Below are positions 34,515-40,512 of a DNA stretch of 42,877 bases, one piece after another. The translations under genes were made by a program, and so were the position numbers. The DNA lies in the NCBI GenBank assembly GCA_030620115.1, contig JAUXFG010000010.1, forward strand, positions 1 to 42,877, read 5' to 3'. The notes below the pieces were generated by a model, which ran no database searches, had not been told where the DNA came from, and was given only the letters and a program-made list of their open reading frames with translations. Origin of the DNA: Candidatus Fermentibacterota bacterium. Lineage in GTDB: Bacteria; JAFGKV01. Numbering within the stretch: the first letter of the stretch is position 1; each line of letters begins with the position of its first letter.

Positions 34515-35171
34515 CGTTCTTCTCCTTGCGCCGGGGTATGATGGTCCGGGTGGCGGTGAATGGAAATGGCGAAATGCTCAGATGAGCTGCCGTAGGTTAG
34601 AGACGTGGTGGATGGGACGCAAGGGAATACGGGCTGCAGGGCAAATGGAAAGGAGGCGGGAAGGGCTTCCCTCCCGCCTCCTTGATCGTTGGTCTCGCCG
34701 AACCCGGACTTCTCACCGGCTTTCGTGGCGAAACTGCCGAGATGGTTCTGAATGTCCCGCACCCAACGTTTTGGGTGCGGGACGACTGAGGAGTCCGGCT
34801 CTGCCAGGGTGTAGCCTGGCTCCCGTCTATGTATGACAACGCCGTGGCGAGCCGCCGGGGCGACCTGTCCCGGCGAAGCTCGAAGAGCGGAGACGGAAGC
34901 CCGAAGGCGTATCCTCTTGTCCGCCAGCTGGCGGACGTGCCTCCACCGAATACAACCCACGCATCCCCGGTGGAGGGCCACGGTCCCTCGTGGCCGTTGT
35001 CGTGGACGATACTCGGAGACGCGGGGGAAATGGAAAGCAACTTCAGGTTTTCTCTTGTTCTTTCCGGTTGCATGGTACTGTGTGCTCTTTTAGGTTGAAA
35101 CCTCGACAAGTCCGTATTCGCGCCAGCCGGCCTACCGGATGGTGAAGTCAATCGTTAAGGAAGGAATCACT
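34515..35171. repeat. Long intergenic region with the most complete copy of the dispersed repeat (copy 4)
   Basis: From 34702 the order is: core ACCCGGACTTCTCACCGG and CTTTCGTGGCGAAAC; GAGATGGTTCTGAATG; a strong hairpin at 34754-34783; CCGGCTCTGCCAGGGTGTAG; CCTGGCTCC; then GAAGCCCGAAGGCGTATCCTC (34898-34918) and the 18-bp palindrome GTCCGCCAGCTGGCGGAC (34919-34936). Segments are shared with copies at 17569 and 40231. No gene is supported between 34515 and 35171. Confidence 0.75.
34754..34783. repeat. 13-bp stem hairpin within the dispersed repeat
   Basis: GTCCCGCACCCAA and TTGGGTGCGGGAC pair perfectly around CGTT. The same hairpin, with one mismatch, occurs at 40282-40311 in repeat copy 6. 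Confidence 0.85.
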
Positions 35172-36278
35172 ATGACTGAAAGAAGTATCAGCGGAGGATT
35201 CTCAGCTTTTATCTTTCTGTGTGCCGCTCTTGGTTGCATGTCTTCCTTGTTCATCTCATGCGGTGAACAGAAGGCGAACATGACGGTACGGGAAGCATAT
35301 GATCTGAGAATGAACGGTATGGCTGACTCGGCGAAAGCAGGTCTTGAGCTCCTCATTGCTGAGGATTCCACTCACGCAGCTGCCTGGTACGAGCTGGCTC
35401 GAACAGAACACCATATGGGTCTTGGAAACCCGCGTGAACTGTTCGGACGTATAGAGAATATCCAGCTCGCCATGGACAACGCGGTTACAAATGACCCCGA
35501 CAATGTGACATACTCGTTCTATCGAGGATATTTCGGCTATTTCACTGCATACGCTTCTTTCATGAGACACCAACCCGATGCTTTGGAAAAGGCGAAAGAA
35601 GCCGTATCGGCCTTCGAATCTCTTTTGAGCCTAAAACCCGACTACTACGAACCAATGCTCTATCTGGTCGAAATTCTCGGAGTTCCCGCGGAGATGGGCG
35701 GTGATTCTGCCAAGGCTGATGCCTATGCCGCAAAACTCGAGGGATTCGATGCCGTCTTAGGAGCCAAGGCACGTGAACTCCGTTTGCCTAATGATGCGGA
35801 TAGGGTAGAATTCTGGCAGGAGGTTCTGGCCGAGAATCCGGACAATGCCGACGTACTCGAGCAACTCGGAAAAGCATTCCTGTACAAAGACGACGTGGAA
35901 CAGGGAGCGAACTACCTGGAGGAAGCGTTGACAGCGGATCCGACCAGACAACTGCTTCTTCTGGATCTGGCCAGATATCACATGATGACCGCGCGGAGAG
36001 ATGAGCAATCAAGGGATACGGCATTACCTCTGGCTAAGGAGCTTATCAACCGGTATCTGGGCTCTGAACCGATCCCACCGCTCAGAGCATATGCATTTGG
36101 ACTGTCTGCCATGATTGAATCAGTCAGTGGCAATAGTGAGGGTGCAGGTGAGCTGAGAGAGCAAGCGATGGCAGTAGACCCGCACTTCTCGAAGGCGTTT
36201 GCTGTGCCGCCACTCCTTCTTTTTACCGCACCGGATGAAGTATCTCACTTCCACAGCTACTTTCTTAGGCCGTTGTAG
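35172..36278 (+). CDS. TPR-repeat protein, probable lipoprotein
   Basis: 368 residues from ATG 35172 (AAGGAAGGA about 6-8 nt upstream; an earlier in-frame ATG at 35139 lacks a ribosome site). A hydrophobic segment (FIFLCAALGCMSSLFISC) ends at C30 followed by Gly-Glu, a plausible though not perfect lipobox. The rest is helical with tetratricopeptide-type repeats (for example DNADVLEQLGKAFLYKDDVEQGANYLEEALTADP, AAWYELARTEHHMG). Such proteins are periplasmic or outer-membrane scaffolds. No partner is identified; it stands alone between repeat-rich gaps. Confidence 0.78.
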   Translation: MTERSISGGFSAFIFLCAALGCMSSLFISCGEQKANMTVREAYDLRMNGMADSAKAGLELLIAEDSTHAAAWYELARTEHHMGLGNPRELFGRIENIQLAMDNAVTNDPDNVTYSFYRGYFGYFTAYASFMRHQPDALEKAKEAVSAFESLLSLKPDYYEPMLYLVEILGVPAEMGGDSAKADAYAAKLEGFDAVLGAKARELRLPNDADRVEFWQEVLAENPDNADVLEQLGKAFLYKDDVEQGANYLEEALTADPTRQLLLLDLARYHMMTARRDEQSRDTALPLAKELINRYLGSEPIPPLRAYAFGLSAMIESVSGNSEGAGELREQAMAVDPHFSKAFAVPPLLLFTAPDEVSHFHSYFLRPL

Positions 36279-36531
36279 GGTCCCTCTATCGGGAATAGCT
36301 TGTCCGTCGGCTTTCTGGCCGGATGTGGCCCCGAGGCCGCGACAATCAGTATAGCAACTGAAGGGGAGGCACCCCTGCTCTCGCTTTGTTGGATTCATCG
36401 GGCAACTTCGGGCCCGTTGGCAAAATGCGAAGAAACTTCAAATCTTGTATAGCTCAAGCTGAAGCCCGCGGTCTCCAGCCATTCCTGGGCCACTTGCCCA
36501 TCAGCGCGAGCGACATTTCGGCATTGGAATA

Positions 36532-36565
36532 AATCTCTAGTAAATCCATGGATTTACTAGAGATT
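36532..36565. repeat. 34-bp perfect palindrome without loop
   Basis: Left half AATCTCTAGTAAATCCA is followed directly by its exact reverse complement. It is AT-rich compared with the surroundings and unrelated to the other repeats in the window. It may be a protein-binding site, a recombination site or a remnant insertion target. Nothing nearby identifies its user. Confidence 0.85.
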
Positions 36566-36650
36566 ACCAGACGAAGATTCATTTGTTCGGGGGACTCACG
36601 ATCTTTGCGAAATGAGGCTTCTCTGATGACTTTCACGATCATCTCGGTTA

Positions 36651-36726
36651 GCCCGGACTTCTCATCAGCTTTCGAAGCGAAACCGCCGAGATGATTCTGA
36701 ATGCGAGGCTTGCAACCGAGGTCCTC
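36651..36726 (+). repeat. Dispersed repeat copy 5
   Basis: GCCCGGACTTCTCATCAGC and TTTCGAAGCGAAACCGCC, then GAGATGATTCTGAATGC and GAGGCTTGCAACCGAGG. It lacks the internal strong hairpin present in copies 4 and 6. Confidence 0.75.
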
Positions 36727-36793
36727 GCCCAAAGGCGCAAAAACGCAAAGGTGCGACATATGTGCGTCCATGCGAGAGGCTTTCTTCTGTCCA

Positions 36794-36827
36794 CTGTCAG
36801 TCATTTGTCACTGCCCCGTGCTATCAT
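36794..36827 (+). promoter_or_regulatory. SARP-type operator/promoter candidate, copy A
   Basis: Two heptamers CTGTCAG (36794-36800) and TTGTCAC (36805-36811) are spaced by exactly 11 bp. Ten bases later comes TATCAT (36822-36827), a -10-like box. The same spacing is repeated before the related gene at 42601. SARP regulators are known to bind heptamer direct repeats with an 11-bp period close to the -10 box, and a SARP/BTAD gene is 3.7 kb downstream. It should drive the small protein, inhibitor and protease genes. Confidence 0.55.
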
Positions 36828-37107
36828 GTTTTCATCAGCCCTCGGCTCCCGGAATAAGCGGCTTCTCATTAGTACTGAGGAATCAGAGACCCTTTGCGGA
36901 GTCGTTCGTTACGTGACCAGCGGCGAGGAGCATTCCCTTGCCGACGGATCATCTCTGTCGGCCCTACTTCGCCGGATAGGCGCCTCTGCGCGGGAAGATG
37001 ACCCAGTGGCCCCGCACAACGAGAAAGAAGGAAACAGACAGCAAGATCCAACGAGTGCTCCGAGAAGCAGATTTCTGTCGGTCAAGTATCCAAGGGTAAA
37101 CCAATGA
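36826..37107 (+). CDS. Small conserved protein, copy A (possibly 5'-eroded)
   Basis: The frame from ATG 36826 encodes 93 residues. Its middle part (LCGVVRYVTSGEEHSLADG, then SSLSALLRRI) is clearly related to the protein at 42601 (LRGTARSVTEDEEQSFVDG, then QSLLALLERM). The stop overlaps the next ATG (ATGA at 37104), so it is coupled to the inhibitor gene. The only ATG near the start lies inside the proposed -10 box, and no ribosome site is visible. Either transcription starts further upstream, a non-standard start (ATT at 36868) or late GTG is used, or this copy has lost its original 5' end. I do not recognise a named family; similar short proteins occur beside BTAD regulators in some other bacteria. 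Confidence 0.55.
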   Translation: MFSSALGSRNKRLLISTEESETLCGVVRYVTSGEEHSLADGSSLSALLRRIGASAREDDPVAPHNEKEGNRQQDPTSAPRSRFLSVKYPRVNQ

Positions 37108-37511
37108 CGAAATCACATTTGCTCTACGTTCTGATTGCGGTGGCACTTCAACTATGTGCGACCTGCACTCCACCGGCAAAGGCCACTTTTACCAAGAGCG
37201 AGGAGGATTCCAATACGACCTTCGAGATGACTTGCGGAGATACTCTGGCAGTTGTTCTCGAATCAAACCCCACAACAGGCTATCGATGGAGTGTCGATAC
37301 CGTTGACAAGGCCGTTCTCGAAGAGATTGGGGCCGAATACAAGGCCGATGAAGTACCAGCAGATATAGTCGGATCCGGAGGCAAGTCGATTTTACGCTTC
37401 AGAGCCATCAAGACTGGCAGGACCTCACTGATCCTGACCTATCGGCGGCCATTTGAGAAGAACTCAACACCGGCCAGGACTTTCGAGCTGACGGTTATTG
37501 TTGGACGCTGA
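37104..37511 (+). CDS. Chagasin-family (I42) cysteine-protease inhibitor
   Basis: 135 residues: an export signal (LLYVLIAVALQL, with cysteines at 18 and 21 that may make it a lipoprotein) and a chagasin domain. All three inhibitory loops are recognisable: NPTTGY at 55-60 (L4), GSGGKS at 90-95 (L2) and RRPFE at 114-118 (L6). Chagasins block papain-type proteases by inserting these loops into the active site. The gene just downstream encodes such a protease, so it probably protects the producing cell or controls maturation of the partner. The start overlaps the previous stop. Confidence 0.92.
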   Translation: MTKSHLLYVLIAVALQLCATCTPPAKATFTKSEEDSNTTFEMTCGDTLAVVLESNPTTGYRWSVDTVDKAVLEEIGAEYKADEVPADIVGSGGKSILRFRAIKTGRTSLILTYRRPFEKNSTPARTFELTVIVGR

Positions 37512-37551
37512 TGGTTCAGTGGCATGTTGAAGGAATACAGAGGAGGTGACA

Positions 37552-37617
37552 ATGGCATTTCAGTTCTGCATGGGAGGCATCCCGGCGAGACCCGAAACCA
37601 CTACTGCAGGGAGGTAG
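37552..37617 (+). CDS. Candidate 21-codon leader peptide before the protease gene
   Basis: ATG 37552 follows AGGAGGTGACA, the strongest ribosome site in this neighbourhood, and opens a frame of 21 codons ending with TAG at 37615, 3 nt before the protease ATG. The protease ribosome site (GGGAGG) overlaps the last codons, so translation of the leader could control it. The peptide (starts MAFQFCMGGIPARPETT) has no known similarity. It could also be a false start produced by a duplicated ribosome site. Confidence 0.35.
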   Translation: MAFQFCMGGIPARPETTTAGR

Positions 37618-37620
37618 ACG

Positions 37621-39828
37621 ATGAAACGATTCTTCGTTTTGTGTCTGATTCAGGTCCTGATATTGTCTGGATTGGTCGCCGCCGAACAGAAACCTCAGCG
37701 CGCACCGATCAATCCCGAGTTTGTGAAGTATATGGAACTAGTGCGGGAAGGGAAGGCAAGAACATATACGCCTGACGGGAGATTCTTGGGTCATATTCCT
37801 CATCCTATGATATTCAAGACCGAGGTTCCAGCGGGCTTCCACCGGGCGCGTTCCTTGCCCCCTGTCTACGATTTGCGAACCCAAGGCACATTGACGTCCG
37901 TAAAGGACCAAGGAGACTGCGGAAGCTGCTGGTCGTTCGCCACCTATGGCGCCATTGAATCAAGGTGGCTTGATGCCGGTCTAGGGCCGTACGATCTTTC
38001 GGAGAACAATCTGATCCATGGGCATGGTTTTTTCTGGGATCCGTGCGAAGGCGGGAATGCGATACTTTCCACCGCTTACCTGAGCCGCCGCGACGGTCCG
38101 ATATCTGAAACAGACGACCCCTACCAGGAAGGGAGCGGGGGCTATCATCCCGGGCTCACTCCTGTGGCATACGTCACTGACGCATGTTTTCTCCCCAATG
38201 ATCCTGATGTGATCAAGCAAACCGTGTATGACTACGGTGCGCTTTATACGCAAATGCATTGGGATTCGGCCTATTACAATCAAACCGATTTTACCTACTA
38301 TTGTAACCTCGCCGAGGCACCACCAGAGGGCGGTCACGCAGTTACGATAGTGGGGTGGGATGACAACATGGTCACGGCGGGCGGAGCGGGGGCATGGATA
38401 ATCCGGAACAGCTGGGGAACTTCGTTTGGGCAAGATGGATTCTTCTACATTTCATACAATGACACACAGGTCAACTCGCATGTCGCCTTCTGGCCGGAGG
38501 CCATGGATTACGATCCCAATGCAACCGTTCACTACTACGACAAACTGGGGGCCTTGAACAGCTATGGATGGAATGATGACATGACAGACTATGGTCTGGT
38601 CAGATTCCAGTTCTCGAGGAGTGAGCAGATCACAAAGATAGGAACATGGATCAATACATCCAATTCGGTTGTCAGCTTCGATATCTATGATCATTTTGAT
38701 GGAAGTGCCCTGTCAAATCTATTGGGATCAATCAACAGTCAAGCATGCGAATACGCCGGCTACCATATGTTCAATCTCACGGCGCCAATCCAAGTAAGCA
38801 CCGGAGATGATATCTTCGTGAAGGCCAAGTATCACACACCCGAATGTGGGTGGCCCATTCCCATTGAGGCATTCGTCGAGGACTCTTGCGATCCTGAGAT
38901 AGAGACGGGCAAGTGTTGGGTAAGTACCAATGGCTCTGATGGAACATGGGTCAATTTCGGTGACGACACGGCCGATAGAAAATTCGATCTTTGCGTCAAG
39001 CTTTACGGTATTTCAGGCTCCGAGCCGAACATCCTACTTGAAGAGGGATTCGACACGTCACCGTTCCCACCCACCGGTTGGACAACCGTTGTGACCAATA
39101 GCAACCACACCTGGGGTCAGGGGAACCCCGAGAATCATCCGTTCTCTGAGATAGATCCCAGCAGTCAGGCCTCCGCTTTGTGCCCCTGGGTTGCAGAGAA
39201 TCAGGACGAGTGGTTGATATCGCCGACATTCACCATCAGCGGCTCGCCTGCGACGTTGGAGTTCTACGCCGGTCACAGCACTCAGTGGTTAAGCTATGCC
39301 ACGTTGAAACTCCATATCTCTCAGAACGGCGGCTCCACTTGGACCCAACTTTGGGAGGCTGTGAATGACGGCGGAAGCTGGGGATGGAGACAAGTACAAG
39401 TCGATCTTTCCGGATACGCCAACAGGGGCGACGTAAAACTTGCGTGGCAATACATAGGGAACGACGGCGACCTGGTTGCATTGGACGGAATCGTGGTGGA
39501 AGTGGAGACAGCATCGGCTGAGGACTCCCCTGTGTTGTCCACACAGCTATTGCTGGCGCAGAACTGCCCCAATCCGTTCACCTCCCAGACAACCATCAGA
39601 TTCTCGGCGCCGGAGAATATCAACGGCAGCGACGTCACCTTGAGTATCTACAATATCAAGGGTCAGCTCGTGAGAACGCTGCTGGACAGACCAGCCAACT
39701 CAGGGATTCAGGATGTTCTCTGGAATGCCAGAGACGACAACGGCAACCTGGTTCCTGCCGGTGCGTACTTCTATCAACTGAGAGTAGATCAGAGAAGTCG
39801 CACCAAAAGGATGATACTCTACAAGTAG
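37621..39828 (+). CDS. Secreted papain-family (C1A) cysteine protease with C-terminal sorting domain
   Basis: 735 residues. A signal peptide (MKRFFVLCLIQVLILSGLVAA) and a short propeptide of about 60 residues precede the C1A catalytic domain from about 80. The full catalytic set is present: Q97 and C103 in QGDCGSCWSF, H239 in GGHAVTIVGW, N263 in IIRNSWGTSFG. A beta-rich region follows, with a MAM/choice-of-anchor-like part (EEGFDTSPFPPTGWTTV...DEWLISP). A C-terminal Por/FlgD-like domain comes last (NCPNPFTSQTTIRF, IYNIKGQLVRTL, VPAGAYFYQLR). It should be exported and surface-bound or released. A chagasin-type inhibitor gene lies 109 nt upstream. GGGAGG precedes the ATG. Confidence 0.95.
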   Translation: MKRFFVLCLIQVLILSGLVAAEQKPQRAPINPEFVKYMELVREGKARTYTPDGRFLGHIPHPMIFKTEVPAGFHRARSLPPVYDLRTQGTLTSVKDQGDCGSCWSFATYGAIESRWLDAGLGPYDLSENNLIHGHGFFWDPCEGGNAILSTAYLSRRDGPISETDDPYQEGSGGYHPGLTPVAYVTDACFLPNDPDVIKQTVYDYGALYTQMHWDSAYYNQTDFTYYCNLAEAPPEGGHAVTIVGWDDNMVTAGGAGAWIIRNSWGTSFGQDGFFYISYNDTQVNSHVAFWPEAMDYDPNATVHYYDKLGALNSYGWNDDMTDYGLVRFQFSRSEQITKIGTWINTSNSVVSFDIYDHFDGSALSNLLGSINSQACEYAGYHMFNLTAPIQVSTGDDIFVKAKYHTPECGWPIPIEAFVEDSCDPEIETGKCWVSTNGSDGTWVNFGDDTADRKFDLCVKLYGISGSEPNILLEEGFDTSPFPPTGWTTVVTNSNHTWGQGNPENHPFSEIDPSSQASALCPWVAENQDEWLISPTFTISGSPATLEFYAGHSTQWLSYATLKLHISQNGGSTWTQLWEAVNDGGSWGWRQVQVDLSGYANRGDVKLAWQYIGNDGDLVALDGIVVEVETASAEDSPVLSTQLLLAQNCPNPFTSQTTIRFSAPENINGSDVTLSIYNIKGQLVRTLLDRPANSGIQDVLWNARDDNGNLVPAGAYFYQLRVDQRSRTKRMILYK

Positions 39829-39873
39829 GAGTCATCTGGGTCATTGCCTTAGACCTATCACCCTCAATCAAGA

Positions 39874-39904
39874 GAAAGGGCAGCCGAACATCGGCTGCCC
39901 TTTC
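39874..39904 (+). terminator. Rho-independent-type terminator after the protease gene
   Basis: A 14-bp stem (GAAAGGGCAGCCGA pairing with TCGGCTGCCCTTTC) and a 3-nt loop lie 45 nt after the protease stop, followed by TGCTTT. The stem ends in A/T-rich pairs, as in intrinsic terminators. Confidence 0.85.
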
Positions 39905-40424
39905 TGCTTTCCTGAACCTGTTTCCTGAACCTGTCCGATCCGATTAGGATTCGATCAAGAATGAGTTCGCAGTTCTGGCGCTCAGACAGATTTTGTCTCG
40001 CCTATGTAGGGGTATCCGCCAGCTGGCGGTCTGGCCCTCCGGCTTGTCACGGCGTAGTCAAACGTAGACCGGAGGCGTAGTCCAAGCATCGCGGAGGATT
40101 GCGCAATCGAGGGAAACTTCTCAATAAGTCCGGGCATCCAGCCTTCTCCCCCTTTGCAAAGGGGGATTGAGGGGAATTTTCCCAATATCGCACGGGCTTT
40201 TTATGATGTTATTTCTGAGCCGACCCTTAGCCCGGACTTCTCGCCGGCTTTGGTAGCGAAACCACCGAGATGGTTCTGGATGTCCCGCACCCAACGCTTT
40301 GGGTGCGAGACGACCGAGGAGCCCGGCTCTGCCAGGGCGTAATCAGGCTCCGCCGTGGCTTCGCAATCCCTGAACTTCTCCATCTCTCCCCATGTTCTGA
40401 TTTCTCAGCAAAGCTCACCTTGGT
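39905..40424. repeat. Repeat-rich gap with dispersed repeat copy 6
   Basis: Contains a 13-bp tandem duplication TTTCCTGAACCTG at 39908-39933, the palindrome CCGCCAGCTGGCGG at 40016-40029 (also at 34921-34934), the palindrome CCCCCTTTGCAAAGGGGG at 40148-40165, and from 40231 a dispersed repeat copy with its hairpin at 40282-40311. No gene is supported. Confidence 0.75.
40231..40362 (+). repeat. Dispersed repeat copy 6
   Basis: CCCGGACTTCTCGCCGGC, TTTGGTAGCGAAACCACC, GAGATGGTTCTGGATG, the hairpin GTCCCGCACCCAA/TTGGGTGCGAGAC (one mismatch), then CCGGCTCTGCCAGGGCGTA. It closely matches copy 4 at 34702. Confidence 0.85.
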
Positions 40425-40453
40425 TTGACATGTGTAGAAGTCACGATTACAAT
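40425..40453 (+). promoter_or_regulatory. Near-consensus sigma-70-type promoter of the SARP-like gene
   Basis: TTGACA (40425-40430) and TACAAT (40448-40453) are separated by 17 nt, 59 nt upstream of the chosen start codon. This is the best promoter match in the window and suggests steady expression of the regulator. Confidence 0.8.
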
Positions 40454-40512
40454 CGCAGCAGTTAAAAGCATGAGCCCAAAAGCGTGATCCGACAGTGCGA
40501 GGTGGCCGAAGG

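Larger units (their letters stand above)
36279..36793. other. Gap with a perfect palindrome and dispersed repeat copy 5
   Basis: Contains the 34-bp palindrome at 36532 and, from 36651, GCCCGGACTTCTCATCAGC, TTTCGAAGCGAAACCGCC and GCGAGGCTTGCAACCGAGG, which match the dispersed repeat (the last piece is shared with copy 1 at 17620). A minus-strand frame at 36454-36804 runs through both elements and has no recognisable protein character. Confidence 0.6.

Noticed and set aside
34702-34936. tRNA-like or CRISPR-like reading of the repeat region
   Set aside because: The hairpins do not form a cloverleaf, there is no T-arm GTTCGA box in position, and copies are dispersed rather than regularly spaced.
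34496-34981. Minus-strand frame containing the phrase FATKAGEKSG, also seen at four other repeats
   Set aside because: The shared peptide comes from the DNA repeat, not from a protein family: flanks differ, starts are lacking, and spacing in the repeat is not always a multiple of three.
36454-36804. 116-codon minus-strand frame across the 34-bp palindrome
   Set aside because: It runs through both the palindrome and a dispersed repeat, has no ribosome site and matches nothing I recognise.
37524-37775. 83-codon plus-strand frame overlapping the protease start
   Set aside because: It lies mostly over the protease signal peptide and propeptide in another frame; the 21-codon leader with a strong ribosome site is the better candidate here.
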